Shown here: positions 25,040 through 33,752 of the stretch, piece after piece
Layout: every line of letters begins with the position of its first letter
How positions within the stretch are numbered: the first letter of the stretch is position 1
NCBI GenBank assembly: GCA_963697995.1
Contig: OY969110.1
Span: 930,001-994,000 of the forward strand
DNA: 64,000 bases
Origin: MFD00082-c5 sp963697995
Lineage (GTDB): Bacteria; Chlamydiota; Chlamydiia; Chlamydiales; JAJFMB01
Direction of reading: 5' to 3'
Program-made: the position numbers and the translations under genes
Notes under the pieces: generated by a model
What the model was told of the DNA's origin: nothing
Seen by the model: only the letters and a program-made list of their open reading frames with translations
The model's database searches: none

Positions 25040-25915
25040 GTGCTCATTTTTTTTCTTTTCTTTATTCCGATCTCTCTTTTTGGAGTCGTTACTTGTGATT
25101 TTCAGGGGCGTCTTGGAAATCAGCTTTTTCAAATAGCTGCCACGATGAACCTGGCAGAGGAGCTTAAAACAGAGCCCATTTTCTTTTTAAAACTCAAAAA
25201 TCCTGATTTACAGAATGATTTGATGAGAAATTATCAATGGGTTTATCCCAAGATTCCCCTTCGCAACTTGCGCTACCCAGCCTCTTTCGAGTATAAAGAG
25301 CTCGATTACCATTACAGCGAAATTCCTTTAATCGATGATATGAGAATCGTGGGGTTTTTTCAGTCGGAAGAGTACTTTAAAAAACACAAAGAAAAAATTA
25401 TTCCGTACTTTTTGCCCACAAAAAGACGAGTTGATGCTCTTTATGCTAAGCACCCCTGGCTTAAAAAAGAAAATACCGTATCTGTTCATTTAAGGTGCTA
25501 TTTTAAGGAAGGTGAAGAAGTCATAAATTATTGGGCCGTTCTTTCTAAAGATTATTTTTTAAAAGCAATGGCTCTTTTTCCAAAGGAGTCTCATTTTGTC
25601 TTTTTCTCCGATGATATCGAATATTGTAAAAAACTTTTTAAGGATGAGGTTGAGAATGCTCATTTTATTAAAGGGCAGACTTGGGTTGATGATTTTTATA
25701 TGATGGGTCTTTGTCGAGATAATATCATTTCGAACTCAAGTTTTTCCTGGTGGGCTGCTTATCTTAATCAAAACAGTGAAAAGAAGGTTGTCGCGCCCTC
25801 TCTTTGGGGATTAAATGATTTTGAGAGAGCTAATGTCATTATTCCGAAAGATTGGATCAAGATCGATTTTGATTATAAAAACCCCTTAAGAGAGGATTCA
25901 ATTAGTGAAAAGTAA
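25040..25915 (+). CDS. GT11-type (alpha-1,2-fucosyltransferase-like) glycosyltransferase, copy 1
   Basis: 291 residues from a GTG start preceded by AGAGG. A cleavable-looking signal peptide (MLIFFLFFIPISLFG) leads directly to GRLGNQLFQIAATMNLAEEL, the hallmark N-terminal motif of GT11 fucosyltransferases. Further motifs are VSVHLRCYF (the HxR motif, but lacking the usual GDY), FVFFSDDIEYCK, and NIISNSSFSWWAAYLN near residues 230-245, which is the third GT11 signature. The donor would be GDP-fucose; the acceptor is unknown. The presence of an export signal is unusual because the donor is cytosolic in bacteria. It is coupled to a close paralogue with an 11-base overlap. Confidence 0.85.
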   Translation: MLIFFLFFIPISLFGVVTCDFQGRLGNQLFQIAATMNLAEELKTEPIFFLKLKNPDLQNDLMRNYQWVYPKIPLRNLRYPASFEYKELDYHYSEIPLIDDMRIVGFFQSEEYFKKHKEKIIPYFLPTKRRVDALYAKHPWLKKENTVSVHLRCYFKEGEEVINYWAVLSKDYFLKAMALFPKESHFVFFSDDIEYCKKLFKDEVENAHFIKGQTWVDDFYMMGLCRDNIISNSSFSWWAAYLNQNSEKKVVAPSLWGLNDFERANVIIPKDWIKIDFDYKNPLREDSISEK

Positions 25916-26819
25916 TAATTTATTTATTTTCTTATTTTTGTTTCCAGTATCTCTTTTTAGCTCAGTGACTTGCACCTTTAAGGGGCGTCTTGGAAATGAG
26001 CTTTTTCAGATCGCTGCCACGATGTGCCTTGCAGAAGAGTTAAACACTGACTCTGTTTTTTATTTAAGAACGCCGCACCATAACGTGCAGGAGGAACTTG
26101 AGAGAAATTACAAAGAGGTTTTTCCAAATATCAAATTGAGACGCACTCGCTACCCGGAGGAGAACACATTTAAAGAGAAAGGGTATGAATATAAAGAAAT
26201 TCCTTTAATCGATAACACAAGGTTGGTGGGGTATTTCCAATCTGAGGAGTATTTTAAAAAGCATAAAGAGAAGATTTTGCCCTATTTTTTACCAACGGAG
26301 AAAAGAGTTAAAAAGCTTTATGCTAAGCACCCCTGGCTTTTAGAAAAAACGACCGTAGCGGTCCATTTGCGTTGTTATTTTCGCGAGGATATCAATGTAA
26401 GAATGACTTGGGGGATTTTGTCGAAAGATTATTTTTTAAAAGCGATGGCTCTTTTTCCCGAGGATACTTTGTTTGTCTTTTTTTCCGATGATATTGAACT
26501 TTGCAAAAAATTGTTTCGCGATAGTGTGAAAAATGCTCGTTTTATTGAGGGGCAAGATGGAATAGACGATTTTTATATGATGAGCCTTTGTAATCACAAT
26601 ATCATCTCAAATTCGACCTACTCCTGGTGGAGCGCTTATCTTAACCAAAACCCTGAGAAGATCGTAGTAGCCCCTTCCCTTTGGATAGCGGGTGATTTGG
26701 AGCGATCAAATGCGATCATTCCAAAGGATTGGGTTAAAATAGACTTTGATACCGAAAACCCCATCAGAGAGTATACTGAAGGGGAAAAACGTCCCGTTTC
26801 TCTTTTAAAAGGGTATTAA
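25905..26819 (+). CDS. GT11-type (alpha-1,2-fucosyltransferase-like) glycosyltransferase, copy 2
   Basis: 304 residues from a GTG start inside the end of copy 1. It has a signal-like N-terminus (MKSNNLFIFLFLFPVSLFSS), then GRLGNELFQIAATMCLAEEL, VAVHLRCYFREDINV, FVFFSDDIELCKKLF and NIISNSTYSWWSAYLNQNPEK. It is clearly a tandem duplicate of copy 1, with extended identity (LVGYFQSEEYFKKHKEKILP) but a longer C-terminal tail (YTEGEKRPVSLLKGY). The stop codon is followed at once by repeat family T, copy B. Conservation of all catalytic-region motifs in both copies argues that both are functional. Confidence 0.85.
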   Translation: MKSNNLFIFLFLFPVSLFSSVTCTFKGRLGNELFQIAATMCLAEELNTDSVFYLRTPHHNVQEELERNYKEVFPNIKLRRTRYPEENTFKEKGYEYKEIPLIDNTRLVGYFQSEEYFKKHKEKILPYFLPTEKRVKKLYAKHPWLLEKTTVAVHLRCYFREDINVRMTWGILSKDYFLKAMALFPEDTLFVFFSDDIELCKKLFRDSVKNARFIEGQDGIDDFYMMSLCNHNIISNSTYSWWSAYLNQNPEKIVVAPSLWIAGDLERSNAIIPKDWVKIDFDTENPIREYTEGEKRPVSLLKGY

Positions 26820-26820
26820 T

Positions 26821-27066
26821 TAGTCGGCCCTGAAAAAGTCCTCTCCAAAAAAGGCGTTTTACTCCACACCTAACCCCGCAAGGGGGGGGGGAGGCGTCGT
26901 TCATCGCTTTTTTTGTTGCAAAAGGATCACTTTTTCTTTGGAGAGTGCGTGTTCCATTCGCGAAATTTTAGAGCTTTTAATTAAACCTTGCAAAATAGGC
27001 TATGTCTCTCTTCCTCGTTAACTGCAAATTTTTCTCAAGTAACCCTTACTTTTTCAGGGGCGACTA
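26821..27066 (+). repeat. TIR repeat family T, copy B
   Basis: A 246-bp element with the same ends as copy A (TAGTCGGCCCTGAAAAAGTC on the left; TTTTTCAGGGGCGACTA on the right, with one base changed). It has internal deletions relative to copy A and a 10-base G run at 26882-26891. It sits exactly between two convergent genes: two bases after the fucosyltransferase stop, while the stop codon and last residues (NSRP) of the GT92-like gene lie inside its right end. Confidence 0.88.
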
Positions 27067-27932
27067 TTTAAATTTTTTTTCAGTTCTTCCGCATAGATTA
27101 AGATACTTTTGTCTTGAACGTCATTAGCATCTTTTGCATGCTCCTTGAGTAGTTTTGTTTTCTCATTATTGGCATCAGCTCTGTTGAGTTTGACGTTGAA
27201 AAAGAAGTTCTCATCGCGGAATGAGTAATGATGGATCCGAATTCTTTCGATAGGGATCGATGGGTCCATCTTAGAGATTTTTAACGGCTTTTTATTGGCG
27301 TTTACGATCAAATGTCCCGGTTTCAAGGGAATCGTGTGAGGATTCCATCTGGCAAGGCTTGCATCCAAATTAACATATTCAGGTTTTGCAATTGTTTTTA
27401 CAAAGTAGTTGTAGACGTGGCTCTTTTGCATTCTGTAAACAAGTTGTTCGATCATCAGTCGATTTTGTTTTAAGCATTTCACATGAGATGTACCAAAAAC
27501 TTGCCAGTTGATCGATACTGCGGGAAAGTTTGAAAAAGAGTTAAGAAATTCTGGGATTGTTTTATCTTTTACGGGAAAAATAAATTCGTCGGCATCGATG
27601 TAGGCGATCCATTCGGAGATTCCTAAACCCCTTTCTGTAGCATCTATGAGGGCTTTTCTTTGAATTGCTTTCCAGTGGATTTGAGAGGTCGCTCTTTCTT
27701 CCCATTCGATTAATTCAACGATCCCTTCCTCGATATAAGGTGCAAGAACATCTCTAAACTCATCTTCGCTATTGTTGTTGTAGAGAAAGAAGTGCTCCAC
27801 CCCAACTAATCTGTGGAATTCGATCCACTCCTTTAAGTAGGGACCCTCATTTTGAAACACGGTCGCAATACTGACCTTATAATTGTAAGCTGATAGAGTA
27901 AAACAACAAAACAGAAGAATTATTTTTAACAT
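27054..27932 (-). CDS. GT92-like (DUF23) glycosyltransferase with signal peptide
   Basis: About 292 residues. The ATG at 27932 is favoured: an AAGGGGA box stands 6 bases upstream and the signal peptide MLKIILLFCCFTLSAYN begins there. The mature part opens VSIATVFQNEGPYLKEWIEFH, then GVEHFFLYNNNSEDEF, and has WIAYIDADEFIFPV with the DxD metal site, the pattern of the GT92/DUF23 and related GT2-like galactosyltransferase group. GT92 members are best known from animals, so transfer from a eukaryote is possible but not shown. The last codons and TGA stop lie in repeat T copy B, meaning the insertion defines the C-terminus. The acceptor is unknown. Confidence 0.82.
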   Translation of the reverse strand: MLKIILLFCCFTLSAYNYKVSIATVFQNEGPYLKEWIEFHRLVGVEHFFLYNNNSEDEFRDVLAPYIEEGIVELIEWEERATSQIHWKAIQRKALIDATERGLGISEWIAYIDADEFIFPVKDKTIPEFLNSFSNFPAVSINWQVFGTSHVKCLKQNRLMIEQLVYRMQKSHVYNYFVKTIAKPEYVNLDASLARWNPHTIPLKPGHLIVNANKKPLKISKMDPSIPIERIRIHHYSFRDENFFFNVKLNRADANNEKTKLLKEHAKDANDVQDKSILIYAEELKKNLNSRP

Positions 27933-28081
27933 ATCAATCCCCTTAAAGGTTTTTTCCTTCCCATTTTTTATTGAAAAACGAATTAAAGACAAGGGGAATT
28001 GTGAAAACTATGACTGAAAATTGTTTTGACTTTAGCTTTTTTGTCCCTGATAATGACTGAATAGAACAAGGAAAAAAGAGT

Positions 28082-29095
28082 TTGGATGAGTTTGCACTAA
28101 GAGTTAGGGGATTGACGACTCGCCTAAAAAAAGGGAAGGAATCGTTTGTCGTAGTGGATCACCTCTCTTTTGATCTTCTCAAAGGGAAAACTTTAGCAAT
28201 TGTTGGAGAATCGGGTTCTGGGAAAACCATGACAGCTCTCTCCATCATGAGGATTTTGCCAGAATCTAACTTAGAGAGTTGCACTGGCGAGGTGATTTAT
28301 CAAGGAGAAAATCTTTTAACTCTTTCTGAAAAACAGATGTGCCGGATTAGAGGGTGTAAAATTGCTATGATCTTCCAGGATCCGATGAGCGCCTTAAATC
28401 CTGTCTACACGATTGGCAATCAGCTTTTAGAAGTTGTTAATATCCACTTAAACCTTTTTGATGAAGAAGCGACCACTCTTGTTTTAAAGGCTTTAGATGA
28501 GGTGGGGATTAAAGATTCTAAAACCTGTTTTGATCAATACCCGCATGAGCTTTCCGGAGGAATGAGGCAAAGGGTGATGATTGCTCAGGCCCTTATTTCA
28601 GAGCCCGATATTTTGATTGCCGATGAGCCGACAACAGCTCTTGATGTGACGATTCAGGCTCAAGTTTTAAACCTCATAAGAGAGCTTCAAAAAAAGAAAG
28701 GGCTCTGCCTTCTCATCATTACTCACGACATGGGGATTGTCGCTGAAATGGCAGATGACGTGATGGTCATGTATGCTGCTAAAAGCGTTGAGAAAGGCTC
28801 TAATTATGCCATTTTTGATCACATGGCCCACCCGTATACTCGAGGCCTTTTTTATTCAAGGCCCGAACTTGCCAAAAAAGGGGAAAGGCTACCCGTCATC
28901 CAAGGGACAGTTCCCCTATCAACCCATTTTCCTTCAGGTTGTCGATTTCATGTCAGGTGCCCCTATGTTATGGAAAAATGTAAAAAGGGGGAGATTCCCG
29001 AATTTTCCGTTTTAGAGAAGAACCATTTAGTCGCCTGCCAAATATTTGATGGCTCCTTAGAGAGCCAAACCATTTTGGAGACGTATGACATCTGA
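28082..29095 (+). CDS. oppD: Oligopeptide ABC transporter ATPase OppD
   Basis: 337 residues from a TTG start with AAGGA nine bases upstream. It has a full ABC ATPase: Walker A GESGSGKT, Q-loop IFQDPMSALNP, signature LSGGMRQRV, Walker B ILIADEPTTALD, switch ITHDMG. The C-terminal oligopeptide-transporter extension contains the cysteine cluster GCRFHVRCPYVMEKC, which in this family is associated with an iron-sulfur or metal site. It powers peptide uptake together with OppF; the permease genes are at 11-14 kb. It overlaps oppF by 11 bases. Confidence 0.95.
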   Translation: MDEFALRVRGLTTRLKKGKESFVVVDHLSFDLLKGKTLAIVGESGSGKTMTALSIMRILPESNLESCTGEVIYQGENLLTLSEKQMCRIRGCKIAMIFQDPMSALNPVYTIGNQLLEVVNIHLNLFDEEATTLVLKALDEVGIKDSKTCFDQYPHELSGGMRQRVMIAQALISEPDILIADEPTTALDVTIQAQVLNLIRELQKKKGLCLLIITHDMGIVAEMADDVMVMYAAKSVEKGSNYAIFDHMAHPYTRGLFYSRPELAKKGERLPVIQGTVPLSTHFPSGCRFHVRCPYVMEKCKKGEIPEFSVLEKNHLVACQIFDGSLESQTILETYDI

Positions 29096-29900
29096 TCCCA
29101 TTTTAATCGTCCAAAATTTAAAAAAATATTTTCCGATTACACAAGGGTTTTTTAAGCGAAAAATAGGGGACATCAAGGCGGTTGATGATGTGAGTTTTAC
29201 CCTTGAGAGAGGAGAAGTTTTGGGAATCGTGGGGGAATCGGGATCGGGGAAAAGCACGATTGCCAGGGTCATCTGCCGCTTGATCGATCCGACAAGTGGA
29301 GAAATCACTTTTTTGGGTAATAATCTTTTGAAGTATTCAAAAAAAGAGTTGAAGAATATCAGGCGTGAGATCCAGATTGTTTTTCAGGATCCGTTTAGTT
29401 CTTTAAATCCGAGAAAGAGTATTGGGGATAGTATTGGGGAGCCTCTCACTTATCATGGTCTTGTTAAGAGTAAAAAAGAGGAGAGATTTCGCGTCATTGA
29501 GGTTTTAGAGCAGGTTGGGCTCTCAGAGACTGTCTACGATAGGTATCCTCACGAGTTCTCAGGGGGGCAGCAGCAAAGAGTCTGTATTGGTCGCTGCCTT
29601 GCCCTTAAGCCAAAGCTTATTATTTGCGATGAGGCCGTTTCATCTCTAGATGTTTCCGTTAGAGCTCAAATCTTAAATTTATTACAAGATTTAAAAAATG
29701 AGTTTAATTTAAGTTATTTATTTATTTCCCATGATTTATCAGTGGTGCGTTATTTTTGCGATAAGATATTAGTGATGTACAGGGGGAAGGCGGTAGAGGA
29801 GGGGGATACGGAGGCGCTATTTAAAAATCCGCAAGAGTTGTATACAAGAACCCTGATCGAGTCGATACCGAGAATGTACCCAAAACCCAAGACAGATTAA
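29085..29900 (+). CDS. oppF: Oligopeptide ABC transporter ATPase OppF
   Basis: 271 residues. It has Walker A GESGSGKST, Q-loop VFQDPFSSLNPRKS, signature FSGGQQQRV, Walker B KLIICDEAVSSLDVS and an H-loop at ISHDLSVV. The C-terminal tail is shorter than in typical OppF (it ends IPRMYPKPKTD), lacking the long cysteine-rich extension that is present in OppD here. It starts inside oppD, so it is translationally coupled. It forms the heterodimeric motor with OppD. Confidence 0.95.
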   Translation: MTSDPILIVQNLKKYFPITQGFFKRKIGDIKAVDDVSFTLERGEVLGIVGESGSGKSTIARVICRLIDPTSGEITFLGNNLLKYSKKELKNIRREIQIVFQDPFSSLNPRKSIGDSIGEPLTYHGLVKSKKEERFRVIEVLEQVGLSETVYDRYPHEFSGGQQQRVCIGRCLALKPKLIICDEAVSSLDVSVRAQILNLLQDLKNEFNLSYLFISHDLSVVRYFCDKILVMYRGKAVEEGDTEALFKNPQELYTRTLIESIPRMYPKPKTD

Positions 29901-29956
29901 GAGTCTAATTCTGTTTCCTTGCTTTACATTCATTTTTTTGATATTATCCTGAAATA

Positions 29957-31165
29957 ATGATGAGTTCAGAAATCACAAGCAAAGCTTATATGTGGACGCG
30001 CCTATTAAATTCTCCTTTTTGGGGTATTTATAGTTTATTGCCAACTATTATTTATAAAGATTTGGGGGCGACGGCGTTTGATATTGCGATTTTGACAGCG
30101 ATTCGTCCTTTAGTCTCTCTTTTATCTCTCTATCTTGGGGCGGCTCTTCAAAAGAGAAGGGAGTGGCTTATTCCGGGAATAGTGCTTGCCACGATTTTGG
30201 GACATTTGCCCTTTTTGTTTTGCCCATTTATCGATCACCCTTCTTATTTTATTTTAGCCTTTGGCCTCTATATTGGGATTGCCCGGGGGATGGTTCCTGG
30301 TTGGATGGAGGTTTTGAAGCTAAATGTTCCTGAAACGACGAGAGGACATGTGGTGAGTTTAGGGTCGCTGATGGGGTATTTGGGCAATTGTTTTTTACCC
30401 TTGGTATTTGGCTACTACATGGATTTAATCCCCGGTTCTTGGAGGATCGTGTTTCCTGTAACAGCGGTGATTTCTTGCCTTTCGATTCTGTTTCAAATGA
30501 AAATTTCACTTCCCAAAGGGGAAAAGATGGAAGGGGTCCCCTTTTCCGTGATGGGTCCCTGGAAGACCTCGTTTGAGATTTTAAAAAAACGGGATGATTT
30601 TAGGTTTTTCCAAATAGGTTTTATGTTAGGTGGTGCAGGACTGATGGTGATGCAGCCGGCGATCCAAATTTATTTAGTCGATATTTTTAAATTAAATTAT
30701 ATGGAGATTACCTTAGCGACCTGTTTTTTTAAAGGTCTTGGATTTTTATTAGCCAGTCCTTTTTTCTCAACGGCGTATAAGAGATTTAATCCGTTTTATT
30801 TTAGTGGTTTGGTAACAGGACTTGCGATTTTTTTCCCCGTATTTTTCTTACAATCGGGGCTTCATATTGCCTTTCTTTATATGAGTTATTTTATTTACGG
30901 CGTAATGCAAGCGGGTAGCGAGTTGATTTGGCATTTATCGGGTCCTTTATTTTCGAGGGATGAGGATAGTACGGCGTATAGCAATGTGAATGTATTGACA
31001 GTCGGAGTTCGAGGGGCTTTTGCGCCATTAATTGGGTGCTGTATTTGTAGCTTTTTCGCTCCCTTTTTTGCATTAGTTTTTGGGGGAGCGCTTTGTCTTT
31101 TTGCAACCGAGCGGTTTTTGTACTACCACGTCAGGCACAAGGCACCAGATCTTAAAGTCTCTTAA
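29957..31165 (+). CDS. MFS family transporter
   Basis: 402 residues with about twelve hydrophobic helices arranged as two halves, consistent with the major facilitator superfamily. A loop motif between helices 2 and 3 (GAALQKRREWLIPG) matches the weakened MFS signature, and ETTRGHVVSLGSLMGYLG marks helices 4-5. The substrate cannot be read from sequence. It begins 57 bases after oppF and could be co-transcribed with it, but it has its own upstream TTGATATTATCC-like sequence. It is probably an inner-membrane protein. Confidence 0.75.
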   Translation: MMSSEITSKAYMWTRLLNSPFWGIYSLLPTIIYKDLGATAFDIAILTAIRPLVSLLSLYLGAALQKRREWLIPGIVLATILGHLPFLFCPFIDHPSYFILAFGLYIGIARGMVPGWMEVLKLNVPETTRGHVVSLGSLMGYLGNCFLPLVFGYYMDLIPGSWRIVFPVTAVISCLSILFQMKISLPKGEKMEGVPFSVMGPWKTSFEILKKRDDFRFFQIGFMLGGAGLMVMQPAIQIYLVDIFKLNYMEITLATCFFKGLGFLLASPFFSTAYKRFNPFYFSGLVTGLAIFFPVFFLQSGLHIAFLYMSYFIYGVMQAGSELIWHLSGPLFSRDEDSTAYSNVNVLTVGVRGAFAPLIGCCICSFFAPFFALVFGGALCLFATERFLYYHVRHKAPDLKVS

Positions 31166-31220
31166 GTCACTTTTTTTCAATTAAGAAAAATTGAAATTTG
31201 CCCTTAACAAAACAAATGTG

Positions 31221-32210
31221 TTAGTCGATTAAAGATGTATTGAGTTCATCGCTTAAAGCGGTCCAGTTATCTCCAATTCCTTTAGTTAAAATTTGGCAAT
31301 CTTCTTCAATGGGGGTTAAAAAAGTTAACAGGGTTATGGGTGGTTTCTTTTCTAACTCTTTTAAGAAAGTCGTCAATTGTTTAAGCGAAATGATTTGAAG
31401 CCTTTTTTGCTTTTCCGTAAGTTTTTTTGAAACGACAAGGGCGGTTAAATCGGTCGTTAAACTCCTGTCAAGAGCCATGACAAACTCAAAAAGCACTCTT
31501 TTAAGAGGTGTCTGAGGTAAAGCAAGCTTACTTTTTAGCCGCTCCCTTCCCTCATTTTGCATGGTTGTCGGGTCTTCGTTTGGCTTCAATTTCTTTAAAA
31601 ATAAGTCGCTGTAGAGTTTAAGGGTTTTGGTTAGCGTCTGATAGGGATCTTCTGCTTTAGAAAGATTGAAATAAAATAAATCCAACAACTCCTCTTCGAC
31701 AAAATGTCCCATGAGATGTTTGTGAGCCTCTAAAATGGCCTCTCTGTTTTCAGCAAAAACTCTCTGTCTTGCGGCGTACTGCTCTTTGGCAATGGAGTTG
31801 AGCTTTCTTCCAGGCAGTAGTAGCCTTGCAAAGATCACTTTTTGTTGAATGATGAGAGAAAAGTTGGGTGTTCTTTCTGGGTATCCTCCAAGAGGGGGTA
31901 TGAGGGCATCGCAAAGGGGAAGTCCAAGCCCTTGAGTCGGGTGAGGATAAGCCGTCTGATTTGAACGGGAGATCAATTTGAATTGAAGCGGTATCGGAAA
32001 TTTTAAGTTCGGGTTGTATTTAAAAGATCCTGTAAGAATGTACTTTTCGCCGGGAAGATGGGAAAACTTCTGAATTAAAGTTTTAACTTTATCCTCCACT
32101 TTTGTTTCAATCGGAACCTTTCTTAAGTTTGGAACGGGAAGATTACTATTCCTTAAGAGATGGATTCCTTTAAGAATAAATGGATCGAGTTCTTGGGGAG
32201 GGATTTTCAT
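31221..32210 (-). CDS. Chlamydial conserved hypothetical protein
   Basis: 329 residues, no signal peptide or membrane segment. The N-terminal half contains beta-type segments (GEKYILTGSFKYNPNLKFPIPLQFKLISR); the second half is helical (ARQRVFAENREAILEAHKHL, LKSKLALPQTPLKRVLFEFV). No motif of known function was recognised. Its start overlaps the rluB stop as ATGA, so it is translationally coupled to that gene. It may be the positional counterpart of the uncharacterised gene beside yjbC and birA in Chlamydia, but this was not tested. Confidence 0.7.
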   Translation of the reverse strand: MKIPPQELDPFILKGIHLLRNSNLPVPNLRKVPIETKVEDKVKTLIQKFSHLPGEKYILTGSFKYNPNLKFPIPLQFKLISRSNQTAYPHPTQGLGLPLCDALIPPLGGYPERTPNFSLIIQQKVIFARLLLPGRKLNSIAKEQYAARQRVFAENREAILEAHKHLMGHFVEEELLDLFYFNLSKAEDPYQTLTKTLKLYSDLFLKKLKPNEDPTTMQNEGRERLKSKLALPQTPLKRVLFEFVMALDRSLTTDLTALVVSKKLTEKQKRLQIISLKQLTTFLKELEKKPPITLLTFLTPIEEDCQILTKGIGDNWTALSDELNTSLID

Positions 32211-32914
32211 GAGTCCTCAAAGGGAAGTGTTTTCTCTTTTTCAGTCATTTCTCTAAAGTGTCCCGTTGGTAATTCATTTAATCTTAAGGAACCGATACGA
32301 ACACGTTTCAATTCTTGCACTTCAAGACCTGCATTTTCAAGCAAAAGTCGCACTTCTCTTTTTTTTCCCTCAGTTACAACCACTTTAACAGTCCCTCTTC
32401 TCACTTTACTGACGTGGTTTGGCGTCACGTATGTATCTTCTACGCGAACTCCTGCTGAAATCTTTTTTAAATGTTGGTCAGAAATCTCTTGGTTGGTTTT
32501 GGCGATATACTCTTTTTTGATATTTGAGGAGGGGTGAATCACCTGATTTGCAAAATGACCATCGTTTGTCACGATAAGAAGCCCTTCAGTGTCCTTGTCT
32601 AACCGCCCCACAGTAAAAACACGCTCTTTTACCCCTTCAAAAAGCTCCAAAACGATAGGGGATTTTCCATTTTTTCTCGCAGAACAAATGTAACCCTTCG
32701 GTTTGTTTAAGATAAAATATTTTTTTTCCTCAACCTTGTGGACTGCAATCCCATCCACGCTTAATTTGTCTTTTGCTGGATCGACAAGGGTTTGGGGAAT
32801 AAGGCAAATTTTACCATTAACAGTGACTTTTCCTGAGAAAATAAGCTCTTCGCAGGCCCTTCTTGAGGCGGTACCGCAAGCGGCAAGAACCTTACTTAAT
32901 CTCTGCTTACTCAT
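32207..32914 (-). CDS. rluB: Pseudouridine synthase, RsuA/RluB family
   Basis: About 235 residues. The ATG at 32914 is chosen because AGGAG stands 5 bases upstream; the TTG at 32926 overlaps that box. An N-terminal S4 RNA-binding domain (RLSKVLAACGTASRRACEELIFSGKVTVNG) is followed by the catalytic domain with YFILNKPKGYICS and GRLDKDTEGLLIVTNDG, where the aspartate is the nucleophile. It modifies uridine in rRNA. It corresponds to the gene called yjbC in Chlamydia, where it also neighbours gpmA. RluB versus RluE or RsuA cannot be settled by motif. Confidence 0.93.
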   Translation of the reverse strand: MSKQRLSKVLAACGTASRRACEELIFSGKVTVNGKICLIPQTLVDPAKDKLSVDGIAVHKVEEKKYFILNKPKGYICSARKNGKSPIVLELFEGVKERVFTVGRLDKDTEGLLIVTNDGHFANQVIHPSSNIKKEYIAKTNQEISDQHLKKISAGVRVEDTYVTPNHVSKVRRGTVKVVVTEGKKREVRLLLENAGLEVQELKRVRIGSLRLNELPTGHFREMTEKEKTLPFEDS

Positions 32915-33071
32915 GAAACTCCTCAAAATTTTAGCTCCAGGATATCACATTTTCGATTTAAAGTGCTATTAGCCTTACCTTTTTTTAAAGAGGAACACGC
33001 ATCAAAAATCCTTTTGAAATCATCTCGAATCTTAAGTAGTATTGGCTTTTAAGAGATTTTAAGAGGTTCTA

Positions 33072-33752
33072 ATGGCAAAGCTCATATTAATGCGTCACGG
33101 GGAGTCGGTTTGGAACAAACAGAACCTCTTTACCGGTTGGGTCGATGTTCCCTTAAGTGAAAAGGGGATAAATGAGGCTCTTAAGGGAGGGGTTCTTATT
33201 CAAGATATTCCTATCGATTTTGTCTTCACATCAACTCTTGTACGAGCTGAAATGACGGCCCTTTTAGCCCTAATAAACCATAAATCGGGAAAAGTTCCTG
33301 TTGTGTTGCACGAAAATGGGGGGCATCAACAAGAGTGGAGCCAAATTTTTAGCGAAGAGGTTAAAAAAACGATTATACCTGTTAAGAGAGCTGAAGAGCT
33401 TAATGAAAGGTATTACGGCGCGCTTCAAGGATTAAATAAAAATGAGACTCGGAAAAAATATGGGGAAGACCAAGTTAAAATTTGGAGAAGAAGTTTCGAT
33501 ACCGCTCCTCCTCAAGGTGAGAGTCTTAAAATGACCGCTGCAAGGACGATTCCCTATTTTGAACAACAGATAGAGCCTCTTTTAAAGCAAGGTTTTAACG
33601 TTTTTGTCTCAGCTCATGGCAACTCTCTTCGATCGATCGTGATGGACATTGAAGGTTTAACAGAAACAGAAGTGGTTCAGTTAGAAATAGCGACAGGTGA
33701 GCCTTTACTATACGATTATTTGGTAAATGGGGTATACTCTCGTGTCATATGA
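33072..33752 (+). CDS. gpmA: 2,3-bisphosphoglycerate-dependent phosphoglycerate mutase
   Basis: 226 residues, the expected size. The phosphohistidine motif LILMRHGESVWN is at the very N-terminus. FTGWVDVPLSEKG, then ELNERYYGALQGLNK and the second catalytic histidine in FVSAHGNSLRSIVMDIEG follow. It interconverts 3- and 2-phosphoglycerate in glycolysis. AAGAGG lies upstream of the ATG. The stop overlaps the start of the NifS-like gene (ATGA), giving a gpmA-nifS-nifU operon, the same gene set as in Chlamydia but here in a different relative orientation. Confidence 0.95.
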   Translation: MAKLILMRHGESVWNKQNLFTGWVDVPLSEKGINEALKGGVLIQDIPIDFVFTSTLVRAEMTALLALINHKSGKVPVVLHENGGHQQEWSQIFSEEVKKTIIPVKRAEELNERYYGALQGLNKNETRKKYGEDQVKIWRRSFDTAPPQGESLKMTAARTIPYFEQQIEPLLKQGFNVFVSAHGNSLRSIVMDIEGLTETEVVQLEIATGEPLLYDYLVNGVYSRVI

